The notes: generated by a model not told the origin, from the letters alone. A DNA stretch of 64,000 bases from Alentia gelatinosa (GCA_950022655.1 OX465584.1:26571469-26635468); one strand, 5' to 3'. Positions 38,601 to 50,399 are shown, counted from the first letter of the stretch. Numbers and translations: made by a program.

Positions 38601-40573
38601 TGGTTCGACAGACAGAATCTCATTCAAAATCTAGTTTCAATGACATATTTTAGCTTTTTTTTTATGCAACACATTGATACACTTTTATAAGTGGTATAGT
38701 GAAATACTTTCACTATATAAATACTTTCACTATAGGCCCTATTGAGGTATCCCATAATTCAGTCTGTTTACAAGTTCCGGCGTTCGCTGGTTGCCGATGT
38801 TGCATGGTGGTAGACCCCAACCGTATTAAACCCACAATTTTTACAGATTAACGGTTTTTATAAATATTCAAATTGGAAATCCGATGTCAGAAATGGAAAT
38901 TTCAGCTATTCCTACATAAAAATCCGAAATTATATTCAAGTTCTCCAAATATAAATGGGAAAACTATGGTTCACGTGGTTGTGGTGTGCCCAGCCATTCG
39001 CAAGCGGAACTTGTATTTACCCTGGGCGATAACAGGGAGTTTAGTAACCTCTGGAGGGCGTATGGGAATAACAGCGCAGCATTATGGCTTAGATGCAGAG
39101 TCCCACATCTCCTACTTAACGTTACTTTTCTATCTCCCCTATCTCATCCTATCACAATCCTATGAACACCAGTAACGGTCACCAATTTGATATTTATTTA
39201 TCTATTCTTTGTATTCAAAGTGGTTTCTATACGACCGACACTAGTGGGTTTTTTTTACAACTAGCCATGCAGTGCAGGCCCCGTGTGTTTCACATGGACC
39301 ACTCTCTTGTGAGCTTATGAAAGGAAGAAGAAAGGAAACAGGACCGAAAGTGACTCGTTTTCTATTAATATATAAGTATATAAAGGCTGACTTCATAAGA
39401 TAAGATCGACAAATCTAGTGGGCAAATCCCTTCAGTCATATCAAAAGGATATATTTGGCCGAGAACACGAAAGATTTAAAACAAAAACAAAAAAAACAGT
39501 GGCAAGATATATGTATACTGTCCTCCCGATGGTTCAATTGTTTATCTGTGACTCCGGATTGTCCTTGGAATCATGTTCACATCTATTGATTGGGGAGATA
39601 GCAGAGAGCTCTATGGATGGCAAGGTTGAGGATTAACGGTAGATAGTGCGTGATAATACCTGGTGGTCGGTCCTTAATCGCTTCTATCCGCATTTTATAG
39701 ATTATGTTCTCGCAATTTATGAGCCCGGTAGCATCTGTCTCCATTTGCAAATACCAAGGATATGTTTGCAGATTATGAAGCAGCAGTCGTTAGTCCGAGC
39801 AGCCGTGGGTCAATTCTCATAGAGAGCACCATAATGTGCGAAAACCTCTTAGGCAATGAACAACAGTTTTTGCTTTTCAAACATCACTATTTTGAAAGTG
39901 TTCTAGGCTCGTTAATCATATAATTCTGCAAATAGGATCCCTACTCGCCAAAGCTTTTCAAATACTACTATAGCTGATGCAACTTATTGTTGATTTTATA
40001 GACTTTCCACAATTTTAAATATGATCTATTTTTCTCGTATATTTTCACATATTCTGCGACATGTCTTTGTAAACTAATTGAGGTGTTTACATGTTGATAA
40101 TTAATTTCAAGAGACAGTCAATTTTTTTGTATGTCTTTTGAAAATAATACCAATATTCAGTAAAGGTTGATGGCCACGATGAGAGAGAAGTAAATAAAGA
40201 AGCAAAGCGAGGTCCAGATGTAAGAGCGAAAGAGAAAGATGCAGTTAGTGTTGAGACCAAAGTTGTCATTCTCCATCCTTGGACCATTCTCTACCCAGTC
40301 CCCCTCCCTTTCTCTTTCATTTCTACTATATCCGTGCCTTGTCATATATAGTTAGCCGATGACGTTGTGTGGCTGTGAAGCTGAGTGAACGTGGTGCAGT
40401 GAGTAGTTAGCGGTCTACACTTACCCACTGTCCGAGCCGGAGCCGGCATTTTCTGACTTCTCGATGTTGAGCGTCTTTTGCGGAGTCTGAATGTCCAGTG
40501 TGACGTCGGTGGTTCTCACTGGTGACGACTCCCCGGCCTCCATCAGGTTAGACTGAGGTAGCACTTCTGCCAT
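20573..40573 (-). CDS. ACSBG2: Long-chain acyl-CoA synthetase, bubblegum family (13 coding exons)
   Basis: Activates long-chain fatty acids to acyl-CoA using ATP. Exons in transcript order: 40573-40425, 38237-38107, 37504-37343, 36179-36005, 33384-33183, 32800-32699, 30007-29792, 29257-29076, 25537-25350, 25016-24907, 22321-22031, 21598-21352, 20649-20573. All join in phase across GT-AG introns into 743 residues plus stop. Landmarks are HGVGIIGFNSPEWF (exon 4), the AMP-binding loop YTSGTTGNPKGV across the exon 6/7 junction (about residues 306-317), YGMSESTG (about 496-503), GWLHSGDIG (566-574), GRIKELLITAGGENV (586-600) and GELGPTLKLKR near the C-terminus. These and the overall order match animal ACSBG1/2. 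The first 95 residues are low-complexity and acidic, as is usual for this family's poorly conserved N-terminus. Exons are clearly GC-richer than introns. ACSBG1 versus ACSBG2 is not resolvable by eye. Confidence 0.93.
21352..21598 (-). CDS. ACSBG2: ACSBG exon 12
   Basis: 247 nt, starting after TTATCAG and ending before GTCAGT. Encodes the C-terminal helical subdomain: a TEVDADT start, WCQSVGSQATSVSTI, and NAKRIAKWTILPRDFS near the end. It reads through to the final-domain motif in exon 13 in phase 1. Confidence 0.9.
22031..22321 (-). CDS. ACSBG2: ACSBG exon 11, nucleotide-binding hinge
   Basis: 291 nt, exactly 97 codons. Holds GWLHSGDIG, whose Asp normally binds the ribose hydroxyls, and GRIKELLITAGGENV, the hinge between the large and small domains. 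Donor GTGAGG, acceptor ATTAG. Confidence 0.93.
24907..25016 (-). CDS. ACSBG2: ACSBG exon 10
   Basis: 110 nt, too short to stand out as an ORF. Completes the YGMSESTG motif and runs through PHTVSFPWKYLLGSVGQ to EGNGE, joining directly to the VCMGGRHVF start of exon 11. Acceptor CTAG, donor GTGAGC. Confidence 0.87.
25350..25537 (-). CDS. ACSBG2: ACSBG exon 9
   Basis: 188 nt encoding VANAIVFQKIRAGLGLDRC, then the LFVSSAAPI strand that shapes the acyl pocket, and most of YGMSEST. Acceptor TTTTGCAG, donor GTGAGA. Confidence 0.92.
28004..28176. mobile_element. Pogo/Tigger-like MITE with TA duplication
   Basis: Ends CAGTAGAACCCC and GGAGTTCTACTG are inverted repeats, flanked by TA on both sides (28002-28003 and 28177-28178). 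The end sequence and TA target site are those of pogo/Tigger-type elements. 173 bp without a transposase, hence non-autonomous. Confidence 0.75.
28440..28632. repeat. GC-rich repeat related to 16246-16455
   Basis: CG-containing segment whose right end shares TTAGTATGGAGAC followed by a TATCAG and TAATAAA end with about 16415-16452. Its left boundary is not defined. Includes several 'TCCG' and 'GATTACG' words absent from its surroundings. Confidence 0.45.
29076..29257 (-). CDS. ACSBG2: ACSBG exon 8
   Basis: 182 nt encoding SLVETMKEVRPTAFLGVPRVWEKI (the strongest part is VRPTAFLGVPRVWEKI), a signature stretch of long-chain acyl-CoA synthetases, then a basic helix. Acceptor TTTTTTCAG, donor GTGAGT. 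Confidence 0.92.
29792..30007 (-). CDS. ACSBG2: ACSBG exon 7, AMP-binding loop
   Basis: 216 nt, 72 codons. Opens with SGTTGNPKGVMLSHDN, the P-loop-like AMP-binding signature, and includes SYLPLSHVAAQVVDLYGP, also typical of the family. Very GC-rich. Acceptor TTTACAG, donor GTGCGT. Confidence 0.94.
32699..32800 (-). CDS. ACSBG2: ACSBG exon 6
   Basis: 102 nt, 34 codons. Ends CSTLIYT, joining SGTTGNPKG of exon 7 to restore the AMP-binding motif. Acceptor ATTTCAG, donor GTAAGT. Confidence 0.9.
33183..33384 (-). CDS. ACSBG2: ACSBG exon 5
   Basis: 202 nt encoding GLATGIYTTNSPEACHYVAS and the variable region that follows. Continues directly from AAIFAG of exon 4. Acceptor TTTCACCAG, donor GTACGC. 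Confidence 0.9.
33689..33833. mobile_element. Second pogo/Tigger-like MITE
   Basis: CAGTAGAACCCCGC at the left is inverted as GCGGGGTTCTACTG at the right. The next words are also inverted (GCGTAAGCGGA against TCCGCTTACGC), so the arms extend to about 40 bases. Preceded by TA; followed by CA, probably a mutated TA. Same family as 28004-28176 but with longer palindromic arms. Confidence 0.75.
34227..34348. mobile_element. 122-bp palindromic element in intron 4
   Basis: Arms 34227-34254 and 34321-34348 are reverse complements with three differences (GAGTTAGACTTG on the left, CAAGTCTAACTC on the right). The inner segment has TACACGAGG and CGAGTGTAG, a further imperfect pair. A typical small foldback element. 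Confidence 0.6.
35708..35771. repeat. Hairpin with 25-bp arms in intron 4
   Basis: GTAAGGGTTGGAAAAATTACTGCCC is repeated as its reverse complement with one mismatch; the loop is GC-rich (AAGGCCTTGGCCGC). No coding content. It may belong to the same general class as the palindromes at 44 kb and 60 kb, but shares no sequence with them that I can see. Confidence 0.65.
36005..36179 (-). CDS. ACSBG2: ACSBG exon 4
   Basis: 175 nt encoding WTYQQYYNDVVRAAKSM and then HGVGIIGFNSPEWFISDLAA, one of the best conserved ACSBG blocks. Acceptor GTTACAG, donor GTAGGT. Confidence 0.92.
37343..37504 (-). CDS. ACSBG2: ACSBG exon 3
   Basis: 162 nt covering a weakly conserved N-terminal part, then SVPTLLHTTVKQIPNHTALG, the entry into the AMP-binding domain. 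Acceptor ATTACAG, donor GTAGGT. Confidence 0.85.
38107..38237 (-). CDS. ACSBG2: ACSBG exon 2
   Basis: 131 nt. GC-rich, encoding a Pro/Glu/Ala-rich, probably disordered stretch with no domain. Its assignment rests on phase (one base carried each way fits both neighbours), the CTTAG acceptor and the GTACGT donor rather than on homology. Confidence 0.72.
40425..40573 (-). CDS. ACSBG2: ACSBG exon 1 with start codon
   Basis: 149 nt from ATG to the GTAAGT donor, encoding an acidic, Ser/Thr-rich N-terminus beginning MAEVLPQ. The context before the ATG is CAATTTAATCACA-like, and TTTCAG ends 12 bases upstream of the ATG, so a noncoding exon probably precedes it. Confidence 0.75.
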
Positions 40574-40585
40574 TGTGATTAAATT

Positions 40586-43500
40586 CTGAAACGACGCAGA
40601 TTCAGGGATGTCAGCTGTGGTAAATCAAAAGTGGAAATATTTTTCATGTGGAAGTTATTACTTTAGAGAGTCTGTGGCAAGGCTCAAACCCCTGTTATGT
40701 TGGCGTGAATAAGACTCAATTAATATAATTCCTATTCCACACAAAGAAAATACTCTTACACACTGAAAATGAAAACATGGATTTTCATGAACAAGTATAA
40801 AACTGATATCTTTGGATTCAGGGATGTCAGCTGTGACATGTCACATGGACATAAAGCTCTAGAGAATACACTATCCATGGCTGTGGCTAGAAAAAAGGAA
40901 ATATTTCATATGTAGAATTTACTGCCCCAGAGAGCCCGAGAAAACATGGAAAAAGTGATATCGCTCAAAGAAAGAGAAACACTTAAAAATGATAATAAAA
41001 GTGAATTGAATTGAATTGAAGATCCAGATACATGTGCATCCTCCTTTGTTTTAATAAATTACACATAGATTACCTTTTCTGTCTAAAGACACTTTATCCG
41101 AAAACCAATTTTCTTGAAGAAATTTAAAAAAAAAATTGTTTAAAAGAAAATTAAGATTCCTAAGCTGCGTTACTTAAATCTTTTCTATTTCAATCATTTT
41201 GATATAACTTTAGAATGTACAAATACATACCAGAACGTAAACAAAGCACCACAGGTGAAACTGGTCCACAGTAATATCATACAGACTCTATCAACTGACA
41301 GCTACCTGGTCCTTGATAATGCAGCTACTGAATGAGGACCGATTACATGCCTCTCTGGACCTGATCACGTGATTTATCGCCGGTACCAGCCTGATTGATT
41401 CCGTGACCCTCTGGGATCGGGCGATGAACGTAGGAAACATTACGGTACAAGTTACATCATAGTTCAATGGGCGTTCTGTAAGGGAAATGTGGCTGATAGG
41501 GCTACCTATATAAAAACCACTCACATCTGCAGTTTAACTAATATGGATCTAGATTTTATGAGAATATCAAATGATATCAAAGAATGGGGTTAATTTAAAA
41601 ATCAAAATATAGAAAGTGAATTGAAGAAGAAACTTGGTAAAATTATTAATCACTTACATTCCTCTGCCTAAGGCATCGGGATGTATGTGATCGATAATTT
41701 CACAGCGTATTTTTGACGTACGAAGACAGTAAGCCAGTTTCCGTATAGAACTTGTTCTAAAAAACCAGCAATGCCCACTGAGTCATTGCACTTGGACCCA
41801 TCCATACGTATTCAAATTGACAAATATAGGATACAAATTAACCTGGAGGGAACGGGAGATCCACCTATACACAGTGATAGATAAAGAGGCTAAAGTATGG
41901 CTGAATCCTTATAGAAAGATGTACTGGGTACACTGTGTACAAGGACAACACTCGATCAAGGGTCGCCTGATATGGGGACAGATAAACACAAAAGCACATC
42001 AATGTACCAGGACACCTGCATGAGTACGCCTACACTATACGGGTCTGTCCACTGTGACGATCCTCACAAAAGGCTCAACAGTTCTAACATACATTGTGGA
42101 TATAATTACTCCACTAGGAGTTGGCATGGTGCCAGGTGGCAGGGTATGCCGGTGTATACATACATTAATAATCCTATTACGAGTAGATACGAATCCACAC
42201 GTGACAATTATGCCTGGAAATACGCTTCAATGTGGGTATAAAAATGATCCAAGATAAACTTATAAATAGACGCTGTATCAATGAAATGTGCATGTGTATT
42301 TATTGTAAATACATACATATATAATCTGCGGGTATAATGCCCAACTTGCTGCAACGATTATCACTGGTTAACATTCTTGGTTTCTAAGACTTATACTTAT
42401 GTTTGTATATAGACCGAAGGCAAATGGCTTGGTATATGAACGTTCGCGTGTACCTAATACGACTTAAACCACACTCTATTCAATGGCCTTCTCATTAATA
42501 TCATAATCCTCCTCGGACTGTAGAAAACCTAGGTCTTTGTTAAAACTAGACCTCATAGATGCATGTGGGTGAAGAGGCTCAACGTTGGTTCTACTTCGAT
42601 TTGTTTTGATCCTGATTTGAAATACTATATTTGTATTCGGAATATTTAGTTTAGTTGTCGTTCGAAAAAAAAAGGTATTTCTACTCATTAATTTTGATAA
42701 TTCAAAATAACCGGTCTCTAAATTCCATACCTTTTCCCCTGTTACTCTAGCAAGAATGATTTTACACATAAGCAATTAAGAACAACGCATAAACCTTATA
42801 TGACTAATGGATGTACATTTTTATGATACAAATAAGGATGTGTAGAATTACATCACAGACCATGCGAGGTGGTGGGATAAGGGATGGGTTTGCTATAGTG
42901 TATGGAAGTGTTACAGGAAGTATTGTGTGTAGGGCGTCTGATGATTATAAACATAGATATTGATTCTGTAGGCGTAGGTACATATAGACAGACTGGTCAT
43001 GTATTTCATAATAGGCTAATAATACACCATCAAATGTGTCAGTTTTCTTAGTTATAGACTAATAACAGGCGACAATGTCTGGCTGTGGACTCACACTATA
43101 CTTTTCAATATCGACATAGACTTATAGTATATCTATATGGATATGAGATTATAATCAAATAGATGCATGAAGAGATGAAAGTAATTTACCATAGAATTTA
43201 CGCTGAAGAATCACTTAGATATCTTACGGACACACTAATATATACAGGTTGGTTAGGGGTTAGTTATCAATGGTCCAGATATAAAGGGATTGTCTCAAGT
43301 TTCAGCTTTCTCACTGCTTTCATGCCACAAGAGCAGTGATCAAGTCTCTGAGGTGAATTCAGGCAGAAAACCTCCCCCTACATAGTTACCGAAAAAGAGT
43401 TGTTTCACATCTCACATCACGATGACATAGCAGTAGAAGGATTGACCTTTGATACAGTAGTAAGGCTATCACTGGTGAGGATGAATAAGAAAGGTAGAAG

Positions 43501-44225
43501 TGGGACTGGAACACTAAACACAGAAATAGTCCAGTGTGCAATTACTGAGCTAACTCCGAAATACCCGGTTATGGACAGTTGGAAATTTATCTCTTTATTT
43601 ATTTTGGCATCGATGAGTCAATGTTTCCTGTAATGGTCATTCATTTCCGCTGCCTCACTGATATCTAACAATAGACTTCTATTCATTATGCTCGTGATAC
43701 ATTTATCCCGCCATCCCATTTTAAAAAAAATACAAGTATTGGACACGATGTTATTTACTCGACCAGAAAGAGTCTAAATCCCTAATCACACCAACTCAAC
43801 GATCATATATTAGTTTGACTGTCAATCGTTTGCCAACTTTCTATGCTATGCTTTATAATTTAGTTTTAGTCTATTATAAATTAATGTACCATATGAGGCT
43901 GTAAGTGTGACAATTTAGTTAACAACTGTCGGGCAGATATATAGAAATGGGTGCGGTGGAGCAGGTCAGATGCTTACCGGTGGCAGCTAAAACCATTTCA
44001 AATAGTTGTTCACCTGCCGGTGGTGCCCATACTACCAATGTTCACATTCAGCCGCAGAATGGACCAGTGAGTTTGTACACTATAATTATAAACATGTTTG
44101 GCAGACACTCGGCAGTTTTGAAATCCAACCTGTCGATAATCTAGTGGACCACATCCTATAATCATAATGTTACTGTTGGGCGCACTACATGTCGGCATTG
44201 GTTCAACTGGTTGTCAATTTTACCA
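40586..44225. other. Region upstream of ACSBG, no gene recognised
   Basis: AT-rich, with short unrelated open frames only. No repeat element with clear ends and no RNA gene was recognised. If the proposed upstream UTR exon is real, this is the first intron of ACSBG. Confidence 0.35.
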
Positions 44226-44691
44226 TTTACTATATACCCATGCCGTATATACTGTAAATACGCACCGTTTCGGCATATGACGTAAAAATACTGTACGGAC
44301 CGCCGGTCCGTACACTAAAATACGGACCACCTGGCCATACACATTTATTAAAAAAATTGAAATTGATTTTATTTAAATTGATTTTATTTTAAATTTCGGG
44401 TATATAGTAAATATATAACGTCCAACCATGCTTGTACAATTCACAGAACTCGATGATAATTTACAGTTTGTACGGAACTCGGCATAAATGCCTCGGTCCG
44501 TACAAACTGTAAATTATCATCTCGTTCTGTGAATTGTACAGCATGGTCAGGACGTTCTATATAAGTATTTATCACATACAGTTTTACGTACGGATACAGT
44601 AACCCTGACCAGTGGTCTGTACAGTATTTTTACGTTATATGGCGAAATGGTGCGTATTTACAGTATATATACGGCATGGGTATATAGTAAA
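44226..44691. mobile_element. Nested palindromic element, 466 bp
   Basis: Left end TTTACTATATACCC is inverted at the right end (GGGTATATAGTAAA), with arms extending through CGTATATACTGTAAATACG to ACGTAAAAATACTGTAC. A third copy of the end lies inside at about 44398-44411. A second palindrome centred near 44490 pairs GATAATTTACAGTTTGTACGG with its reverse complement. This looks like one foldback element inserted into or duplicated within another. A partial relative is at 13066-13180. Confidence 0.7.
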
Positions 44692-46829
44692 CACCTCTAA
44701 TGGCTCTATGATTATGAATGAGAGCACTTTACCACATTGTATTAGTGCTAAAATTTCGTGATGATTATAGTTACTTCATCAGGGCGCACACATGACTTGT
44801 AATAGTAGCATAGTAGTGCCCAATATAGTATTAATAGTATGCCTAGTTGTAGTCACACTATTAAAATAATACTATACAATTATATAATACTATACAATTC
44901 ATCAAGTAATAACATACAATTAATAAACTCAATTCTGATTCAGACAAAATTAGCCGCTCGCAGTCTATGACGAGGTAAAAAAAAACCCACATGATCATAG
45001 ATAAACAGCAGCTGTAGTGTTGCATCAGACAGCAATTAATTCATTTTCCCAATTCTAATTATATGTACAATAATTTAATCTCGCCCTCTGCGATGTGTTG
45101 TTTCAAGGGTATCGACCCAATCCATTGAAGGTCCGAGCAACGAGTCAAGAGACTCACTAGTCCGAGTCAAAGAACAGAATTTGTTAATTGTTGTGCCTTT
45201 ACTGGCTTTAGTTTAAATTACTAAGCTAGTAGGTAAGAACTGCCAAAATATAACAGGGGAGAGCTGCATAATATAAACAGCATGTAGTATTGATAAAACT
45301 TAGTCTGTCTAATACAATATGATAGAACCATATATGTACTTTCATTGCTGCTTCAACTGAAAGTACCACTGCACACGCTGTTGAGTGCTATACACTGAAG
45401 TCTGAAGCCACGTTGGCACTACTCGTGTGTGTGAAAAGCACAACCACCGGTAAGCGTGGTATGTCACTTTAGTTGAAATGAAGATAAACTCTAGATGATC
45501 AATGAAATTATGAGTGATGAGACTACTTACTGATTATGTAAACACCTGATCTCCTCTTCGTTCACAAATTACTTGTCATGTGCCGACAATAACCGTCGTA
45601 TCTTGGTAGAATACAGACTGTTGTTATCAAGGTGGGTTTCGGTTGAACCTTCTGTCGTTACTATAAGCATTCACGTTTGTACGCTGTTTGTTGTTGAGGA
45701 GGCGTGGCTTAGTTGAAGGAACCTGATGACATTCTCCCTAAATAACGCTTGATGTAGTTCTTTAGTCTTCTCATATCAAAACCATACTCTGTTTAGGGTA
45801 TATCTGGTATGTAATTTTGGTAAGATATGAATAAAAGCAGAAAAAGTCCCAAATTTTGACAAGCCTAGCCTGATCAGGTCAGCTCGGTTCGACCAATCAG
45901 AAACAGCCTAATGGCGCACTCCCCTTGATTGACAGGGACGCGTGAGTCACAGAGTCACGCCACCAACCCCAGGCGTTTTTGCCGCGCGGACCTATTTCCA
46001 CAACACGCTGTTAGTGCGCGTGCACTTGCGTCATTGATTGACTAGTGAGGTCATGCCTGGTGGCAGGGTGGCATGAGGCAGCGACGATACCAGGCAGTGA
46101 GGCATGCGCTATTGCAATTTCGTCAGTGATTTGAAGGATCGTGAACAACAACAAACGCAGACTCAATTAAATTTTCATGGCGAACACACGTACACGGTAG
46201 GATATGGTTCAGTCTAACTCTAACTGAGACTATTAAAGCTATATCATGGCCAATGTATTCTCAATTCATTTCAATTCAATTCAATTTATTCAACTCAGAC
46301 TGTTTCATACAGTATGGAGATTACATTATTCATCAAATAGAAGCAAAGGAACAATATGCAAATACAGCATACCATAAATAAAGTTGTTGACCCCCCCCCC
46401 CCCCCCCCCGCCAATAACTAGGAGGAAATAGTATGTTCATCATTGATGAAGGAGCGTGCAGTATGCATGAATAACAATTAAAAGGTTTGGATTACATTCA
46501 GTCCATGGATAGTTTTCTAGTGATTGGTTGAGTGATTGGTCATGGTCAGCTGGGCACGCCTCTAAGACCCTGAGACACTGGCTCCCTGCTCTGTTCTCAC
46601 TATCATAGTGAATAGCACACAGATAGTGAATGGATAGTTTGTATGCAGTACCCTAAAAGTATATATGGGCCACTCTAACCTCTAGATGATGTATTTAGTG
46701 CGTGCAAGCACGCTCTAAAAAACAACAGAAGAAAGAAGAACAAGCTAATACAATTACAAGGGCTATAGTTATATGCTTAGTCCTCAGTCCTTTAGAGGAT
46801 AGATAATGCCCTTCTTAGAAATTGACTGA
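44692..46829. other. Intergenic, no gene recognised
   Basis: Apart from the possible UTR exon near 45,600 and a 19-nt poly-C at 46391-46409, nothing was recognised. About 45,900-46,100 is GC-richer. Confidence 0.35.
45531..45720 (-). promoter_or_regulatory. Possible 5' UTR exon and promoter region of ACSBG
   Basis: On the minus strand GTAAGT at 45530-45525 could serve as donor to the TTTCAG acceptor just upstream of the ACSBG start codon (40585). No other gene needs it, and the area up to about 46,200 is somewhat GC-richer. This is an inference from splice signals only. Confidence 0.25.
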
Positions 46830-47290
46830 TGCTAAATATGATTTTTTTCTTTGTCAGACTTCAAGAGAGTGACTAGTCTGTACATACTGGGTCTTTTTAC
46901 ATAGCCTTTGAGATATTGTTTGCATAGTTGTACTATTTCTTTCATCTCTACAATAACAAAAGAGGTGGTATTCATCACCTATCTCTCCACCATCACATGT
47001 TTTGCAGATATACCTATTGTGAGTGTTTGGGTTTTTTTTTTTCATATATTTCCCATTCACTTTTTTAGCCTGGTATTATTTGGGTGTACCTTGGTGAGAG
47101 CTATTCTATTTGCCTTTGATAACATTATAAGGTATTTATCCAGTCCGAAATCTCATTGACTACCTTATAAAGGGTGCGTGAACTATGCTCATCCATGTCT
47201 GTGTACTACTGTTGAACAAACAGTTCCTTTAGTGTTTGCTCAACATATATCTTAATCCACTCAACTTTGCAGTTCAGTGGATTTCTAATT
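46830..47290 (-). mobile_element. LINE remnant, C-terminal tail
   Basis: Minus-strand frames read NRYICKTCDGGEIGDEYHLF, an RT-protein C-terminal Cys-rich signature (C-x2-C-x9-H), preceded in a broken frame by NPLNCKVEWIKIYVEQTL and YKVVNEISDWI. The order suits the 3' end of a LINE ORF. Frames are shifted and stopped. Confidence 0.6.
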
Positions 47291-47432
47291 ATCTCATGCT
47301 GTTCTTGTCACACATGTCAAACCAGATTCATTCAGTTCATGTGCATGTTCATAATATGATTAATCCAAACACAATTTTGATTATCTGATGATATTACAAA
47401 GTCATACTTTTTTTTGCTTAGTTTATTTCCCT

Positions 47433-48232
47433 CCCCCCCCCCCCCCTCTATTGCGAGAACAATGTCCGGTATGGCCATGGCCATGGCCATATTGACCCGT
47501 TATTTCCTAATCAATCACCTTTCTGTGTTCCAAACACCCCCATCCCAACAGGCAGAAAATTGCCACCCCCCCCCCCCCCCAACCACCACCATCCGCCAAT
47601 GGTGAGATGGAATCTCTAGATGTAAACATGCCTAACGGAAATTAAGCCTGTCTGTAATGAATGATAACCATTCTTAAATAGATCTTAAATTGATTTGATT
47701 AAATTTAATTTTTCTAAATACCGTACGGTCGAACACACCCCCACCCGGGATAGCGAGACCAACACGTTACGCAGAAAGGTTCTTGATACCTTAAATTTAA
47801 TTTTAGTTTATAGAAAAAATAATTGGGGATATATTTGAGTCTAAATATATCAGATAGTGTCTATTCATTCATCTTAAATTATTAGCAAAAGTTTTAATCA
47901 TTTGAGATTTCTTCTACAGATTTCTGTTGAACCATGGGCATACCGTAGAAGGATTAAATGTATATGGTAATTAGAATGTCCAGTTTGAAGCCGCACTGTG
48001 TTAAATCTAAAACATTGTAACGTGCACTTTACTATTAGCTTTGTTTTTTATTCTAGACCGATTGTTATCGCGTAGCGAAGTCCCTGCAGGGTACAAGGAT
48101 TTCCGCGAAGCTGAGTACCACAGTTCAAGCGTACTAAAATCACGTGGGATCCATAGTCAGAAGGTGTCCCAGGGTCGGGACGGATCCCAAGGAGGAACGG
48201 GGTTAGAGGGAGGGGGTGGGGGGGGGGGGGGG
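47433..48232. repeat. Cluster of poly-C / poly-G runs
   Basis: Poly-C runs of 14 nt (47433-47446) and 15 nt (47566-47580) and a 15-nt poly-G run (48218-48232) within 800 bases. The intervening sequence shows no gene. Lengths may be assembly-dependent. Confidence 0.7.
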
Positions 48233-48750
48233 CTGGTCATGGGGTGTCCATGAGATGAGTGACCCTCATCCGACCCCGCCCTCTTTTCCAGCTCCTCTAT
48301 CCATCCACGTATCATGTAAAATGTGGGAGCAACACTGGTTTTCAGAACAAAGGATTTGATGCATGAGGGTGTGTATCTCATGGGAACGCCTCTTTTGGTT
48401 CATGGGCTTCATATACTGTGTAACACCGCCTTAGCCGGGTACACTTAAACAACCGATACAGGGGGAAACAAATTCCGTCCCAAGCAAAGGTGCCCCTAGA
48501 CTTGCTCAAGTCTTTGATTATGACCTTTCATTAAATGATTAACACAATGAAAATAAAGGTCATTATAGTATGTATCCTTCTCTGACTGGCCCATGAATCA
48601 AAGACTTGTCCAGTCTGACCAGAATCTCCTGTTTATGACCCCAATCCACTCCCTGTAACCCTATACTTCCTCATACCCCTCCCTCTCCCTTCCTCCAGTT
48701 CTCTGGCCGCCTGTGTTGTCATAGCAATAGATTTCGCCTGCTGCTGACTG

Positions 48751-49427
48751 TGAGAAAAGGTTTGCAGACGTTTTTTTAGCACAAAATGTAAGTGAAAAAT
48801 GTACTCTTCTGTATTGTGAGTGGCATCAGAAGTAAGAGTTTCATATTCTTTGCAGTTTTTCCAGAAAAAAAACAGGTCATTGGCATTTAACACACTCTTA
48901 TAGGTCGTTGAATTGAAAATCATGTATATATATATTAGCAAAAACAAACAAAAAAAATTCAGATTTTGGTCCATATTTCGTGTTTGTGGAAGTGGAAGTT
49001 ACTGGTCTGTCACGTCTGTTATCAAGAATATCACGTCCAAGAGATTTATGATGTCTACACAAAATGTGGTATTTCAATGAATATTAAGGTTAAAGTTAGC
49101 GTTTTTTGCATTTAAAAGCAAAGAAAAAAGGTTTCTAGACGGTTTTTAGCACAAAATGTAAGAGAAAAATGTACTTTACTTTATTCTGAGTGTGATCAGA
49201 AAGAAAGAGTTGGACATTCTTTGTAGTTTTTCAAGAAAAAAAACCAGGTCATTGGCATTTAAGGTACTGTTATATGTGGTTGAATTGAAGATAATGTATG
49301 TATTTTCAAAAGGAAACATGAACTTTTAATAATTTGGGACATATTTCGGATTTCTCATCAAGAAAGTGGAATTTACTGTTCTATCACGTCCGTTATTAAA
49401 AATATCACGTCCGAGAGGTTTTTAAAC
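48751..49427. repeat. Two-copy direct repeat, period about 370 bp
   Basis: Unit 1 (about 48751-49052) and unit 2 (about 49120-49427) share AGCACAAAATGTAAG, GAAAAATGTACT, ACCAGGTCATTGGCATTTAA (unit 1 lacks the first C pair) and a TATCACGTCC ending. Divergence is moderate, so the duplication is not recent. Neither unit codes for a recognisable protein. Confidence 0.65.
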
Positions 49428-50399
49428 CTTTTTCCCAGAAGCTATTAGCTCAAGAAATAATGCATGGAACATCTTCTAATTTGACATAAATCATGTATAT
49501 AACCTATAAGAATATTTCTGTGATTTAAAAACGTGAAACTTTTGTATTTAGATAGTGACAGAAAAAACAAAATTCATTTTGTAATCCCTTGGAGACCACC
49601 TTCTTTATTTGCATCTTAGAGGCAGCACAGAAAAAGATTGCATATGTAGTTCATTTTTTCCACTTGTCTATAACATCAGACAGAAATTTAAATTCATGTA
49701 AATAATATTAAATAAAAATATTATACATTATTTCCAGAGTTGTGGGTTTGTGAATACTACAATACTAGTTTTATGCTTGGCATACTTGGTACAAACTTTA
49801 TGTCTTACAAAAAATGAAATATATTTCTCTATCATCAACTTTTATATGAGTGTTTTTTTATGTCAGACGTGACGGCAATAATATATACAATTTTTGCAGC
49901 ATCACAAAAACTGACCCCCCCCCCCCCCCCACTAATATCCCAGTTGAATCATGTTTTCCTAAAACTTGAAAGTGTATATTTTGCACACAAGTAAAAGAAA
50001 ATTTGGTTTGGGCAAATTTATTTTTTGTACCCCTTTTTTACCAAAAGTACATTTTCTGGTGGAATGACCCTTAACAATCATATTTTGTGATGTTTCATGA
50101 TTTTATTGTACGTCCCGTTGTCGCTAGGGCCAGGGCGCACATGCTCTCAAACTGGGTTCGGTTCTAGGCGGACTAACACTGGCAAACAGCAGTACTACTC
50201 CCAGAGTGGGCTACTCCTATATCTTAGAAAGGTTTGGTTGCCAGAATGAGAGTAGAGAGATCTATCTATTTTACAGTATCGAGAACCTGGACACAGAGTA
50301 GAATAGATATCTCTCAACTCGGTGACCTGGAGGCACACCTTCGGCCGTGAACACGCCGTCTGGTGAAAGTCAGCCGCACTGCTAGTCTCTTACAGGACC

